From positions 111,524 through 175,523 of the forward strand of contig NZ_JAVAMQ010000008.1 of the NCBI RefSeq assembly GCF_030732095.1: a DNA stretch of 64,000 nucleotides, read 5' to 3'. The stretch's first letter is position 1. Each line of letters opens with the position of its first letter. Shown piece by piece: positions 51,005-60,586 of the stretch. Source of the stretch: Paracoccus spongiarum. GTDB lineage: Bacteria; Pseudomonadota; Alphaproteobacteria; Rhodobacterales; Rhodobacteraceae. The notes below the pieces were generated by a model. It was not told the origin of the DNA. It did not search any database and was given only the letters and a program-made list of their open reading frames with translations. Made by a program: the position numbers and the translations under genes.

Positions 51005-52453
51005 TCAGCGGGCGGCGGTGGCGTGGCGCGAGGGGATGGTGCCGAGGTCGCGCGGCAGATGGATCATGAACTCGCTGCCCTCGGCGTCGCTGCGCACCAG
51101 TTCCAGCCGGCCGCCATGCCCGCGCACCAGATCGGCCGCGATGGTCAGGCCCAGCCCGGTGCCGCCCTTGCGGGCGCTGCCGGTGAAGGGCTTGAACAGG
51201 AATTCGCGCGCCTTGTCGGGCAGGCCAGGACCGCTGTCGGCCACGCGGATCCACCAGCCCTGATCGGTCTCGCCCGCCCCGATCTCGACCGCGCCGGGCT
51301 GGCCGCTGCCCTCGATCGCCTGCCGGGCATTGCGCGACAGGTTGCTGAGGACGCGGTAAAGCTGGTCGCGATCGGCCCGGATCGTCAGGCTGGCGGGCAC
51401 ATCGGCCAGGAATTCGACCCGTCCCGCGGCCTCTGCGGCCAGCGCCTCGGCCTCGATCAGTTCCGCGACCAGCGGCGCGAGGGGAAAGCGTGACAGCGTC
51501 GGCGCGGGCTCCTCGGCCTTGCCGAAGGCCAGCGTGGTTTCGCACAGGTTGACGGCGCGGGTGATCGAGTTCACCAGCTTGGGCGCGGCGCGGCGGACCT
51601 TGGGATCGGCGCTGTCCTCGAGCCGGTCGGCAAAGATCTGCGCCGTCGTCAGGATGTTGCGCAGATCGTGGCTGATCTTGGCCACCGCCTGCCCCAGCTG
51701 CGCCATCCGGTCCTTCTGCTTCAGCGACGAGGTGACGGTCTTCTGCATCGCCTCCAGCGCGGTTTCGGCGTCGCGCAGCTCGGCCAGGCGGGCATTGGGA
51801 GAAATGATGCTGAGCGGATCCTCGGGGGCGCCGGCATAGGCGGTCATGTGCGAGATGACGCGGCGGATCGGCACGAGGATCAGCCGCTGCGCGGCAATGT
51901 TCAGCAGGACCGCCGTCAGGATCGAGAACGCCGCCGACAGCGCCAGCAACCGCAGCCCGTATTCCACCATGGCGCTGCGCAGGGGCGCGGTCGGCATGGT
52001 GATCTCGATCAGCTGGCCGGCCTGGTTCACCGGCGAGCCGATGACGCGGATCACCCGGTTCTGGTCGTCCAGCAGCGCCACCACCGCGTCATCGATGGTC
52101 TGCAGCACGCCATCCTCGCGCAGATCGAAGGTCGCCGCCACCGGACCGGGCATGCTGGAGGCCAGCACCAGTTGACGGATGTCGTCACGGCGCAGCACCA
52201 CGTTGAAGACGCCGGCGTTCTGCAGCAGTTCGGATTCCAGGTCGCTGGCCAGTGATTCGTCGGTGGCCAGCAGGGCAAGGCTGGCGATCTGCGCACGCTC
52301 GAGCCGCGATTCCAGATAGCCGAGGCGAAAGCTGGCCAGTGCGGGCAGCAGGATGAACAGCTCTGCCAGCATGACGAAGATGATCGTCAATGCAGCGAAT
52401 CGGCCAGAGATCGTGTTCAGTCGCATCTTGTCCGGGTCGTGACGTCGTGCCAT
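51005..52453 (-). CDS. Sensor histidine kinase
   Basis: A 482-residue membrane kinase (ATG 52453; ATG 52426 possible). Two spans (about residues 17-43 and 165-190) flank a periplasmic sensor region. A HAMP-like segment (RLILVPIRRVISHMTAYAG) and a linker coiled coil follow. The kinase core has the H-box AKISHDLRNILTTAQ, the N-box NLSRNARQAIEG, the G1-box VADSGPGLP and the G2-box KGGTGLGLTIAADL. No response regulator gene is adjacent, so its partner is elsewhere. It reads away from rpmH, with the promoter region shared. Confidence 0.9.
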   Translation of the reverse strand: MARRHDPDKMRLNTISGRFAALTIIFVMLAELFILLPALASFRLGYLESRLERAQIASLALLATDESLASDLESELLQNAGVFNVVLRRDDIRQLVLASSMPGPVAATFDLREDGVLQTIDDAVVALLDDQNRVIRVIGSPVNQAGQLIEITMPTAPLRSAMVEYGLRLLALSAAFSILTAVLLNIAAQRLILVPIRRVISHMTAYAGAPEDPLSIISPNARLAELRDAETALEAMQKTVTSSLKQKDRMAQLGQAVAKISHDLRNILTTAQIFADRLEDSADPKVRRAAPKLVNSITRAVNLCETTLAFGKAEEPAPTLSRFPLAPLVAELIEAEALAAEAAGRVEFLADVPASLTIRADRDQLYRVLSNLSRNARQAIEGSGQPGAVEIGAGETDQGWWIRVADSGPGLPDKAREFLFKPFTGSARKGGTGLGLTIAADLVRGHGGRLELVRSDAEGSEFMIHLPRDLGTIPSRHATAAR

Positions 52454-52560
52454 CCGCTTTTGCCGGGCAAGGCGGCAATTGCACATCAAACGAATGTGAT
52501 GACGCGCCGGTTCCGGGGCCGCCGGATCATCACGGGCCTTATAAAGGCAGGTCTTGGCGG

Positions 52561-52589
52561 TTGACGCCACCCCCACTCTGCACTATCCA
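52561..52589 (+). promoter_or_regulatory. Possible rpmH promoter
   Basis: TTGACG (52561-52566), a 17-base spacer and TATCCA (52584-52589), about 100 bases before rpmH in the region shared with the divergent histidine kinase. The -35 is strong and the -10 weak, as is common for GC-rich alphaproteobacterial genes. Confidence 0.45.
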
Positions 52590-52687
52590 GCGGGCTTCGA
52601 ACAACCGGCGCGTCCGCGCGCGGGCCTGCGACCTGTTGTCCATGCCCCGCCGTCGTGCCACCGCAAGCACCGATCCGGAGACCGACC

Positions 52688-52822
52688 ATGAAGCGCACTT
52701 TCCAACCCTCGAACCTCGTTCGTGCGCGCCGCCACGGCTTTCGCGCCCGCATGGCCACCAAGGGCGGCCGCCGTGTCCTTAACGCCCGCCGCGCCAAGGG
52801 CCGCAAGCGCCTTTCGGCCTGA
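52688..52822 (+). CDS. rpmH: 50S ribosomal protein L34
   Basis: A 44-residue highly basic protein with the universal L34 pattern: [20 protein letters not shown], then [20 protein letters not shown] ending RLSA. GGAG lies 7 bases before the ATG. It begins the conserved rpmH-rnpA-yidD block. Confidence 0.98.
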   Translation: MKRTFQPSNLVRARRHGFRARMATKGGRRVLNARRAKGRKRLSA

Positions 52823-52863
52823 ACCGCGTCCGGCGGGCAACCGCCGACGAAAGGCTTTTGGAC

Positions 52864-53280
52864 ATGCCGCCCCTGCCCCATCCCGACGCTGAGATGCAGC
52901 CCGAGGGTGCCGGCACGGCGGCATTTCGCATCGCGGCGCCCCGGCTTCGCATGCCAGAGGTGATCGCAAAGCGGGCCGACTTCCTGGCGGCGGCCCGCGC
53001 GCGGCGGCAGGGCATGCCCGGATTTCTGCTGCAGGCGCGGGATCGTGGCGACGGACTGCCCTTCCGCGTGGGCTTCACCTGCTCGAAGAAGATCGGCAAC
53101 GCGGTCTGCCGCAACCGCGCCAAGCGACGCCTGCGCGAAGCGGCGCGGCTGCGCCTGCCGGCAGGCGCCCGGACCGGTTGGGACTATGTTCTGGTCGGCC
53201 GGCCCGGCGCGACCATCAGCCGCGATTTCGCCGAGCTTTGCGCCGATCTCGGCCGCGCGCTCGACAGGGTGCATGGATGA
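52864..53280 (+). CDS. rnpA: Ribonuclease P protein component
   Basis: A 138-residue basic protein. AAAGG lies 10 bases before ATG 52864; ATG 52951 would give a shorter, more usual length. VIAKRADFLAAARARR opens the fold, RVGFTCSKKIGNAVCRNRAK is close to the family signature, then RRLREAARL. It assists the RNase P RNA in trimming tRNA 5' ends. The extra 29 residues at the N terminus are unusual. Its stop overlaps yidD (ATGA). Confidence 0.95.
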   Translation: MPPLPHPDAEMQPEGAGTAAFRIAAPRLRMPEVIAKRADFLAAARARRQGMPGFLLQARDRGDGLPFRVGFTCSKKIGNAVCRNRAKRRLREAARLRLPAGARTGWDYVLVGRPGATISRDFAELCADLGRALDRVHG

Positions 53281-53543
53281 GCCCGCTGGCGCATCTCGTG
53301 GCGCTGCCGGTGCGCGCCTATCGGCTGGTCGCCTCGCCCTGGGTGGGGCATGGCTGCCGGTTTCAGCCCACCTGCTCGGCCTATGCGCTGGACGCGCTGG
53401 CCCGGCATGGCGCCCTGCGCGGCGGCTGGCTGGCGGGCCGGCGAATCCTGCGCTGCCATCCCTGGGGCGGGCACGGCTTCGATCCGGTCCCGGGCACCTG
53501 CCCCGCGGGCGACAGATGCAAGGGGCCATCCGATGCTGGATGA
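53277..53543 (+). CDS. yidD: Membrane protein insertion efficiency factor YidD
   Basis: An 88-residue protein with the family line-up: [40 protein letters not shown], and [17 protein letters not shown]. Cysteines in GCRF, PTCS and RCHPW are conserved. It is membrane-associated and supports YidC-dependent insertion. It overlaps rnpA by four bases and ttcA by eleven. Confidence 0.95.
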   Translation: MSPLAHLVALPVRAYRLVASPWVGHGCRFQPTCSAYALDALARHGALRGGWLAGRRILRCHPWGGHGFDPVPGTCPAGDRCKGPSDAG

Positions 53544-54378
53544 CAGCGACGACACCGACATCCACGCGCTGTTCGCCGGCGCACCCGCGTCGACCGAATT
53601 CCGCAAGCTGCGCAAGCGGCTGGTCCGAGAGACCCGTGCCGCCATCGAGGATTACGGCATGATCCGTCCCGGCGACCGCTGGCTGGTCTGCCTCTCGGGC
53701 GGAAAGGACAGCTATACCCTGCTGGCCGTGCTGCATGAATTGCAGTGGCGCGGCCTGCTGCCCGTCGACCTGCTGGCCTGCAATCTCGATCAGGGCCAGC
53801 CCGGCTTTCCGGCCACGGTGCTGCCCGAATTCCTGACCGCGCGCGGGATCGCGCACCGGATCGAATACCAGGACACCTACTCCATCGTGACCGACAAGAT
53901 CGCGCCGGGTGGAACGATGTGTTCGCTGTGTTCGCGGCTGCGGCGCGGCAATCTTTATCGAATCGCGCGCGAGGAGGGCTGTTCGGCCGTGGTGCTGGGT
54001 CATCATCGCGACGACATCCTGGAAACCTTCTTCATGAACCTGTTCCACGGCGGCCGACTGGCGACGATGCCGCCCAAGCTGCTGAACGAGGAGGGCGACC
54101 TGACCGTGCTGCGGCCGCTGGCCTATGTGGCCGAGGCCGATTGCGACCGCTTTGCCCGCGCGATGGGCTATCCGATCATTCCCTGCGACCTCTGCGGCAG
54201 CCAGGACGGCCTGCAGCGCGTGCAGGTCAAGCAGCTTCTGGACGCATGGGAGTCACGCTCGCCGGGGCGGCGGCAGGTAATGTTCCGGGCGCTGATGAAT
54301 GTCCGCCCCTCGCATCTTCTGGATCCTGCGCTGTTTGATTTCGCGAGCCTTTTTCCGAAAGATTCAAATTTGTCCTAG
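53533..54378 (+). CDS. ttcA: tRNA 2-thiocytidine(32) synthetase TtcA
   Basis: A 281-residue PP-loop ATPase starting at ATG 53533 within the end of yidD. The PP-loop is [19 protein letters not shown]. Two CxxC pairs ([12 protein letters not shown] and [14 protein letters not shown]) hold the [4Fe-4S] cluster used for sulfur transfer. [20 protein letters not shown] is the other hallmark. It thiolates C32 of certain tRNAs. The overlap with yidD extends the rpmH block by one tRNA-modification gene. Confidence 0.93.
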   Translation: MLDDSDDTDIHALFAGAPASTEFRKLRKRLVRETRAAIEDYGMIRPGDRWLVCLSGGKDSYTLLAVLHELQWRGLLPVDLLACNLDQGQPGFPATVLPEFLTARGIAHRIEYQDTYSIVTDKIAPGGTMCSLCSRLRRGNLYRIAREEGCSAVVLGHHRDDILETFFMNLFHGGRLATMPPKLLNEEGDLTVLRPLAYVAEADCDRFARAMGYPIIPCDLCGSQDGLQRVQVKQLLDAWESRSPGRRQVMFRALMNVRPSHLLDPALFDFASLFPKDSNLS

Positions 54379-54465
54379 TTTGCCGCGACGATCCCCGGCG
54401 CGATTAACAGACGCCAAAGCATTCTGCCCTAGACCCGGTAGCGACAAGACCGCAAAGGGGCCGAC

Positions 54466-55773
54466 ATGCTGGCAAGGCTGAAACATTCGGGACTGGCGCT
54501 GCTTGATGCGGCACGGCGGCATCTTCGCCGGGCACGGACATCGCAGACGCGCAGCGTGCTGCTGCTGCGGCTGGAAAACACCGAACTGCTGTCCAAGCAC
54601 CTTGGCAAGGCCGGCTTCAACCACCTGCTGGTCAACCTGTCGATGCGGCTGGGCCGCACCATCCGCCCCGAGGATCCCGTGCAGATCATCGGCACCGGCA
54701 GCTTCGCGATCACCCTGCGCGGCCGGTCCGAGATCGAGGCGATGCGGATCGCCCGGCGGCTTCAGGACAATGCGCAGCGCAAGGTCGCGGCCGCGGGCAT
54801 GACCGTCACCCCGGTTCTCAGCGGCGTGATGGTCCATGCCGAAGCGCCCGGCATGGCCACGCTGTCCGATCTGGTCGACCAGGCCCGCAGCCGGCTCGAG
54901 GATCTGGCGACTGACCGGCTGGGCCAGGTGGTGCTGTTCGACCACGACCCGAGGCTGTCGGCACCGGACCTGCCGGCGACGGTTACCGAGGCCTGCGCCG
55001 CAGGACAGATCGTCGCGCATTTCCAGCCGCAACTGAGCTGTCATTCCGGCGAGGTGACCGGGTTCGAGGCGCTGGCGCGCTGGAACCACCCGACGCGCGG
55101 GTTGCTGCTGCCCGGCGGGTTCATGCCGCAGATGGGCGAGGCCGATCACAAGGCGCTGACCCTGTCGATGCTGCGCCAGGCGATTGCGGCGCTGAAGGCC
55201 TGGGATGCCGAGGGCTGGGAGGTGCCGACGGTCTCGGTCAACATCTCGAATTGCGAACTTGCCGATCCGGGCTTTGCCCCCGGCCTGTTGTGGGAGCTTG
55301 ACCGGCAGGACATCCGCCCCGACCGCCTCGTGCTGGAGGTTCTGGAAAGCTTTGCCCCGGTCACCAGCAGTCCCGAGGCGCGCACAAATCTTGCGACGCT
55401 GACCAAGGCGGGCTGCCGGCTGGACCTTGACGATTTCGGCACCGGCTATGCAAGCCTCGACGCGATCCGGCAGTTCGGTGTGCATCGCATCAAGATCGAC
55501 CGCAGCTTCGTGCTGGGCTGCGATGTCGACCCCGCGCAACAGCGGATGATCCTGGCGATCCTGGCGCTGGCCGAACGGTTGGACATCGCGGCCCTGGCCG
55601 AGGGCGTCGAAAGCCGCGAGGAACATGCCTTCCTGGCGCAGATGGGCTGCGACGAGGTGCAGGGCTATGCCATCGCACGCCCGATGAGCCTGGACGCCAC
55701 CCGCGACTTCCTGCGCAGCCATGCCCGCCGGGCCGGCGACCTGCCCTCGGTGCTGCGCAAGAACGCCGGCTGA
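54466..55773 (+). CDS. EAL-domain protein with degenerate GGDEF-like domain
   Basis: A 435-residue cytoplasmic protein. Residues about 25-165 have a GGDEF-like fold, but the signature loop reads IIGTGSFAIT, so no diguanylate cyclase activity is expected. From about residue 185 an EAL phosphodiesterase domain follows: ACAAGQIVAHFQPQLSCHSG, then FEALARWNHP, NISNCELADP, LVLEVLESF, LDLDDFGTGYASLDAI, RIKIDRSFV and ALAEGVES. The metal-binding residues of active EAL enzymes appear retained. It likely degrades cyclic di-GMP, with the N-terminal part as a regulator. Confidence 0.88.
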   Translation: MLARLKHSGLALLDAARRHLRRARTSQTRSVLLLRLENTELLSKHLGKAGFNHLLVNLSMRLGRTIRPEDPVQIIGTGSFAITLRGRSEIEAMRIARRLQDNAQRKVAAAGMTVTPVLSGVMVHAEAPGMATLSDLVDQARSRLEDLATDRLGQVVLFDHDPRLSAPDLPATVTEACAAGQIVAHFQPQLSCHSGEVTGFEALARWNHPTRGLLLPGGFMPQMGEADHKALTLSMLRQAIAALKAWDAEGWEVPTVSVNISNCELADPGFAPGLLWELDRQDIRPDRLVLEVLESFAPVTSSPEARTNLATLTKAGCRLDLDDFGTGYASLDAIRQFGVHRIKIDRSFVLGCDVDPAQQRMILAILALAERLDIAALAEGVESREEHAFLAQMGCDEVQGYAIARPMSLDATRDFLRSHARRAGDLPSVLRKNAG

Positions 55774-55897
55774 CAGCCGGTCACCGCCGGGCCGCGGGGT
55801 CCGGCTGCCGGGTGCGGGGCACGGGGTGCGAAAGACTTGTGTGCCCGATGCCCGCATGGCAGCAAGGATGGCGCAGAGACCCGGTGGAACGACACCC

Positions 55898-56371
55898 ATG
55901 CAGACCTTCAGGCGAATCGCTGCGGCGGCGCTGATCGCCCTTTCCGGAACGCCGGCCCTTGCCGATGCGCCGCTGATCATCCTCGACCAGACCCGGCTGC
56001 CCTTCGATCTTGGACCCGGACACCCCGCGAACAGCCCGGCCAATCCGGCGAACTCGCCGAACGCGGCCTGGAATTCGGGCGGCAACACTGCCAATTCACC
56101 CTCGGCCTGGCAGAACCGGCCCGGCAACCCCGCCAACGAGGAACGCCTGATCATCACCGCCGATGGGGGCGTTCTGGGCTATTACGCGGTCAATGGCGGC
56201 GGGGTCCTGAACCTCTTTGACGTCAACGGCCGCCGGATCGCCTATCGCCCGGCACGGGGCACCCGCAGCCTCTTCACGACCTCCGGCCAGTGGTGTGGCA
56301 CCGTGGACGGCGGCCGCCAGAACTTCGTGCTGGCGGTGACGCGCAGCTGCGCCTCCGCCTTCGCGCGCTGA
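55898..56371 (+). CDS. Exported protein with NSPxN-type repeats
   Basis: A 157-residue protein with a signal peptide (residues 1-23, ending ALADA). After a short strand region comes a disordered stretch of irregular Asn/Ser/Pro repeats (HPANSPANPANSPN, then GGNTANSPSAW, then RPGNPAN). A C-terminal domain of about 75 residues (LIITADGGVLGYYAVNGGGV, then WCGTVDGGRQNFVLAVTRSC) has two cysteines that could pair. No family recognised. It stands alone between the EAL gene and ppk2. Confidence 0.6.
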   Translation: MQTFRRIAAAALIALSGTPALADAPLIILDQTRLPFDLGPGHPANSPANPANSPNAAWNSGGNTANSPSAWQNRPGNPANEERLIITADGGVLGYYAVNGGGVLNLFDVNGRRIAYRPARGTRSLFTTSGQWCGTVDGGRQNFVLAVTRSCASAFAR

Positions 56372-56459
56372 TCCGGTCGCCGCTTCGGCGGGTGGGCCAT
56401 TTTGCCTTAATGTCGTTACAATGCGCCCCTAAACGGGGCAGCAAAAGCCGGAGAGCGAC

Positions 56460-57365
56460 ATGAAGGACGAACCCAAGGACTGGCTGGAAGCCGAGCTGCA
56501 GGACACGCTGGACGAGGATTACGAGATCGAGCTGGAGGACGCGATCCTGTCGGCCGAGATCAAGCGCATCTACCGCGAGAACCATCCCGACCAGCTGGAC
56601 CGGCGCGTCTATTTCCGCGAGCTTCTGCGCCTGCAGTCCGAGCTGATCAAGCTGCAGGACTGGGTCAGCCATCACAAGGAAAAGGTCGTTGTGCTGTTCG
56701 AGGGCCGCGATTCCGCCGGCAAGGGCGGCGCCATCAAGCGCATCACCCAGCGACTGAACCCCCGCGTCGCGCGGGTCGTCGCGCTGCCCGCGCCCTCGGA
56801 CCGCGAGAAGACCCAGTGGTATTTCCAGCGCTACGTGCCGCATCTGCCCGCCGGCGGCGAGATCGTGCTGTTCGACCGCAGCTGGTACAACCGCGCCGGG
56901 GTCGAGCGGGTGATGGGCTTCGCCGGCGAGGATCAGGTCGAACAGTTCTTCCAGGACGTGCCTGAATTCGAACGGATGCTGGTCCGTTCCGGGATCCGGC
57001 TGGTGAAATACTGGTTCTCGGTCACCGACGAGGAACAGCAGATGCGCTTTCTCATCCGCATCCACGATCCGCTGAAACAGTGGAAGCTGTCGCCGATGGA
57101 CCTGCAGAGCCGCGTCCGCTGGGAGGCCTATACCAAGGCCAAGGAAGAGATGTTCGAGCGCACGAATATCCCCGAGGCGCCGTGGTACATCGTCCCCGGC
57201 AACGACAAGAAGCGGGCGCGGCTGAACTGCATGAGCCATCTTCTGGGGCTGATCCCCTATGGCGAGGTGCCGCACGAAGAGGTTCACCTGCCCGACCGGG
57301 TGTTCAATCCCGATTACGAACGCGAGGTGCTGCCGCGCGAGCTGTATGTGCCGCAGAAATACTAG
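56460..57365 (+). CDS. ppk2: Polyphosphate kinase 2
   Basis: A 301-residue class I PPK2. Walker A is VVVLFEGRDSAGKGGAIKR, followed by ALPAPSDREKTQWYFQRYV and Walker B GEIVLFDRSWYNRAGVERVMG, in two parts. DPLKQWKLSPMDLQSRVRW is the lid segment. It phosphorylates nucleoside diphosphates from polyphosphate or runs the reverse reaction. An acidic 45-residue N terminus is normal for the family. It is monocistronic here, with a gap of about 100 bases to the TerB-like gene. Confidence 0.95.
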   Translation: MKDEPKDWLEAELQDTLDEDYEIELEDAILSAEIKRIYRENHPDQLDRRVYFRELLRLQSELIKLQDWVSHHKEKVVVLFEGRDSAGKGGAIKRITQRLNPRVARVVALPAPSDREKTQWYFQRYVPHLPAGGEIVLFDRSWYNRAGVERVMGFAGEDQVEQFFQDVPEFERMLVRSGIRLVKYWFSVTDEEQQMRFLIRIHDPLKQWKLSPMDLQSRVRWEAYTKAKEEMFERTNIPEAPWYIVPGNDKKRARLNCMSHLLGLIPYGEVPHEEVHLPDRVFNPDYEREVLPRELYVPQKY

Positions 57366-57462
57366 GCGGGCGCGGATCCGCCCCGGCTGCATCACCGGGG
57401 GCGGGCGGGGCATCGCTGCGTAACCGCTTGTCGCGGATCGCGAAGCGCCTATGATCGGCGGC

Positions 57463-57924
57463 ATGTTTCGCAATCTTCTGTCCCGCCTGTTCACCGACGA
57501 CCCCGAGCCGCGCCCGCTTGCCGCGCAGGACGCCGAGGTGGCGATCGCGGCGCTTCTGGTACGGGTCGCGCGTGCGGACGATCACTACGAGGCGTCCGAG
57601 CGCCAGCGGATCGACCGTGTCCTGGCCCGGCGGCGCGGCCTGACCCCCGAAGAGGCTGCCGAGCGGCGCGCCGCCGCCGAGATGATCGAGGCCGAGGCCC
57701 CCGACACCGTGCGCTTCACCCGCCTCATCAAGGATCGCATCGCGCTGGAGGACCGCACCGGCGTGATCGCCGCGATGTGGGAGGTGGCCTATGCCGATCG
57801 CAGCCGCGATTCCGACGAGGAACAGATGATCCGGCTTGTCTCGGGCCTGCTCGGCGTGCCCGACCGCGACTCGGCCCTGATGCGGCAGAGGGTCCTTGAG
57901 GCGATGGGCCTCGACGACCGCTAG
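57463..57924 (+). CDS. TerB-like family protein
   Basis: A 153-residue helical protein (ATG 57463; ATG 57451 possible). EVAIAALLVRVARADDHYEA, then SERQRIDRVLARRRGLTPEE, then FTRLIKDRIALEDRTGVIAA and YADRSRDSDEEQMIRLVSGL match the TerB/TerB-C fold of alphaproteobacteria, with acidic sites that may bind metal. It converges on the FAD oxidase gene, and the two stops overlap at the CTAG of 57921-57924. Confidence 0.75.
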   Translation: MFRNLLSRLFTDDPEPRPLAAQDAEVAIAALLVRVARADDHYEASERQRIDRVLARRRGLTPEEAAERRAAAEMIEAEAPDTVRFTRLIKDRIALEDRTGVIAAMWEVAYADRSRDSDEEQMIRLVSGLLGVPDRDSALMRQRVLEAMGLDDR

Positions 57925-59231
57925 AAGCCCAGACGGTCGCGCAGCCCGAACCACGCCATCCCGGCGACCAGCAGCGGGCTGCGCAGCATGGCGCCGCCGG
58001 GAAAGCTGCGCATCGGCACCGCGGCCATCGCGTCGAAACCCTCGGCCTGCCCGGCCACGGCCTCGGCCATCAGCCGCCCCGCCAGCGTTGCCATCGCCAC
58101 GCCATGCCCCGAAAAGCCGCTGGCCGACAGGCAGTTCGCCGCGGGGCGGGCAAAGCAGGGCATGCGATTCATGGTGATCGCCAGCGTCCCGCCCCAGGCA
58201 TGGGTCAGCGCGACGTCGCGCAGTTCGGGATAGACCGACAGCAGATGCGGACGCACCACGGCGGCGATGTCCTTGGGAAAGCGGTAGGTCGCGGTTTCGC
58301 CGCCGCCGAAGATCAGCCGGCGGTCGTCATCGAGCCGCCAGTAGTTCACCACGAACCTGGTGTCCGCGACCGCGCAGTTCGTCGGCAGGATATGGGGAAA
58401 GCGATCGCCCAGCGGTTCGGTCGCGACGATGTAGTTGTTGATCGGCATTACCCGCGCCGCGATCCGCCCGTCCAGCCCGCCCAGATAGCCGTTGGCCGCC
58501 AGGATGACGTGGTCGCAGACCACCCGCCCCGTGTCGCAATGCAGGATGCTGGTCGCGCCGGCGCGGGCGGCGTGGGTGAGCCGGTGCACATGCGTCGTCT
58601 CGTGGATGGCGACGCCGGCTTCGGCGGCCAGCCGCGCCAGGCCAAGCGCCAGGTTCAGCGGGTGCAGATGCCCCGCGCCGCGGTCCAGGTCGCCGCCGGC
58701 ATAGGCGGTGCTGCCGATGTGCCGGGCCAGTTCGGCGCGCTCCAGAACCTCGACCCGGTCATATCCGTAATCGCCGGCCAGATGTTCGGCCATGCGTCGC
58801 GCATGGTCCAGCTCGCCGGCGCTGCGGCAGGCATGCGCGACCCCCTCGCGCAGCGGCACCCCCGACTCCGCCGCCAGCGACCGGACAAGGGCCTTGGCCT
58901 CCTCGGCCAGATCCCACAACCGTCGCGCCGCCGCGCGGCCGAGGTTCCGTTCCAGCCAGTCGACCTCCTGCCGCTGGCCCGAGCCCATCTGCCCGCCATT
59001 GCGACCCGAGGCCCCGAAGCCCGCGCGATGCGCCTCGATCAGCGCGACCCGGTATCCGCGCCGGGCCAGATGCAGCGCGGCCGACAGCCCGGTATAGCCC
59101 GCACCGACGATGCCGACATCGGCGCGCGTCTCGCCGCGCAGCGCCGGGAACGGCGGCAGGGGCTGGCAGGTGTCGGCATAGACGCTGCGCGGATAGCTGC
59201 CGCGGCGGTCGTTGGCATAGAGAAGGTTCAT
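57921..59231 (-). CDS. FAD-dependent oxidoreductase, gamma-glutamylputrescine oxidase-like
   Basis: A 436-residue PuuB-like flavoprotein. ADVGIVGAGYTGLSAALHLA is the FAD loop, GFGASGRNGGQMGSGQRQ the flavin contact, then PINNYIVATEPL and CLSASGFSGHGVAMATLAG near the C terminus. The ATG overlaps the TGA of a glutamine synthetase-like gene, so the two are coupled. In the Puu pathway PuuA makes gamma-glutamylputrescine and PuuB oxidises it. The pairing here supports polyamine use, although the amine could differ. Confidence 0.85.
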   Translation of the reverse strand: MNLLYANDRRGSYPRSVYADTCQPLPPFPALRGETRADVGIVGAGYTGLSAALHLARRGYRVALIEAHRAGFGASGRNGGQMGSGQRQEVDWLERNLGRAAARRLWDLAEEAKALVRSLAAESGVPLREGVAHACRSAGELDHARRMAEHLAGDYGYDRVEVLERAELARHIGSTAYAGGDLDRGAGHLHPLNLALGLARLAAEAGVAIHETTHVHRLTHAARAGATSILHCDTGRVVCDHVILAANGYLGGLDGRIAARVMPINNYIVATEPLGDRFPHILPTNCAVADTRFVVNYWRLDDDRRLIFGGGETATYRFPKDIAAVVRPHLLSVYPELRDVALTHAWGGTLAITMNRMPCFARPAANCLSASGFSGHGVAMATLAGRLMAEAVAGQAEGFDAMAAVPMRSFPGGAMLRSPLLVAGMAWFGLRDRLGF

Positions 59232-60586
59232 ACGTTCAGCAGCAGGTGTTCGCGTTCCCACGGGCTGATGACCTGCAGGAACTCCTTGTATTCGTTTCGC
59301 TTCACCGATTCGTAGACAGCCGCGAACTCTTCGCCCAGCACGCCGCGCATGGCGCTGCTCTCGGACATGATGTCCAGCGCGTCGCCCAGATTGTAGGGCA
59401 GTTCGTCGCGCGACATGTAGGCGTCGCCCAGGCATTCGGCCCGCGGCCCCTCCTGTTCCAGCAGGCCCAGATAGCCGCAGGCCAGCGACGCCGCGATGCC
59501 CAGATAGGGGTTGCAGTCCATCCCGGCCAGCCGGTTCTCGATCCGCCGCGCCTCGGGCCCCGAGATCGGCACCCGCAGCCCGGTCGTGCGGTTGTCGCGG
59601 CCCCATTCCAGGTTGATCGGCGCCGCGAAGTCCGGGACATAGCGGCGATAGCTGTTCACATAGGGTGCCAGCAGCGCGACCGCCGCCGGCAGGTGGCGCT
59701 GCATGCCGCCGATGAAGTGCAGGAAGGCCTCGGTCTCGCTGCCCCGCTCGTCCGAGAAGATGTTGCGGCCGGTCGCGATCTCGACCACCGAATGATGAAT
59801 GTGCATGGCGCTGCCCGGCTCGCCCTCGATGGGCTTGGCCATGAAGGTCGCAAAGCAGTCGTGACGCAGCGCGGCCTCGCGGATCAGCCGCTTGAAGTAG
59901 AAGATCTCGTCGGCCAGCGCGACCGGATCACCGTGGTTGAGGTTGATCTCGATCTGGCCCGCCCCGCCTTCCTGCAGGATGCCGTCGATCTCGAAGCCCT
60001 GCGCCTCGGCAAAATCATAGATGTCGTCGATGACCTTGCCGTATTCGTCCACCGCCGACATCGAATAGGCCTGCTTGGCGGCCGCGCGGCGGCCGGTCCG
60101 ACCCATCGGAGGAATGATCGGCTGGTTGGGGTCGACATTGCGGGCGACCAGGAAGAACTCCATCTCGGGCGCGACGACCGGACGCCAGCCCCTTTCGCGA
60201 TACAGTCCGACCACGCGCTTCAGCACGTTGCGCGGCGCGATCGGCACCGGGTTGCCCTGCTGGTCCATCGCGTCATGGATCACCTGCATGGTCCAGTCGG
60301 CCGTCCAGGGCGCGGCGGTCGCGGTGCTGTAGTCGGGGGTCAGGATCATGTCGGGTTCGGTGAAGGCGCCCGACGGGTTGTCGGCCCATTCGCCGGTGAT
60401 GGTCTGCAGGAAAATGGAGTTCGGCAGGTAGAACTTGTCCTGATGCGCGAATTTCGAGGCGGGCATCGCCTTGCCGCGCGCCACCCCGGCGATGTCGGCC
60501 ACGATGCATTCGACCTCGTCCAGACGCCGTCCGTCCATGTAGTCTCGCGCGGCCTTTGGCGCCCGTTCTGCCCATGCGGCGCTCAT
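59228..60586 (-). CDS. Glutamine synthetase family protein (gamma-glutamylpolyamine synthetase-like)
   Basis: A 452-residue GS-fold enzyme. VECIVADIAGVARGKAMPAS and the metal-binding EMEFFLV, then GAGQIEINLNHGDPV, SAMHIHHSVVE, and NRTTGLRVPISG with INLEWGRDN all fit. It lacks the Tyr adenylylation segment of GlnA and matches the PuuA/GlnA-like group that couples glutamate to amines. AAGGGGGG lies just before the ATG. It is flanked with ATGA overlaps by an amidotransferase (upstream) and a PuuB-like oxidase (downstream). Confidence 0.88.
   Translation of the reverse strand: MSAAWAERAPKAARDYMDGRRLDEVECIVADIAGVARGKAMPASKFAHQDKFYLPNSIFLQTITGEWADNPSGAFTEPDMILTPDYSTATAAPWTADWTMQVIHDAMDQQGNPVPIAPRNVLKRVVGLYRERGWRPVVAPEMEFFLVARNVDPNQPIIPPMGRTGRRAAAKQAYSMSAVDEYGKVIDDIYDFAEAQGFEIDGILQEGGAGQIEINLNHGDPVALADEIFYFKRLIREAALRHDCFATFMAKPIEGEPGSAMHIHHSVVEIATGRNIFSDERGSETEAFLHFIGGMQRHLPAAVALLAPYVNSYRRYVPDFAAPINLEWGRDNRTTGLRVPISGPEARRIENRLAGMDCNPYLGIAASLACGYLGLLEQEGPRAECLGDAYMSRDELPYNLGDALDIMSESSAMRGVLGEEFAAVYESVKRNEYKEFLQVISPWEREHLLLNV

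Noticed and set aside
50823..51263. A plus-strand frame beginning MADPERFERPTPRF
   Set aside because: This is the well-known spurious translation of the complement of a tRNA-Arg gene, not a protein.
52454..52860. Chromosomal replication origin next to rpmH
   Set aside because: No dnaA or dnaN gene and no cluster of DnaA boxes is visible; rpmH-rnpA alone does not mark an origin here.
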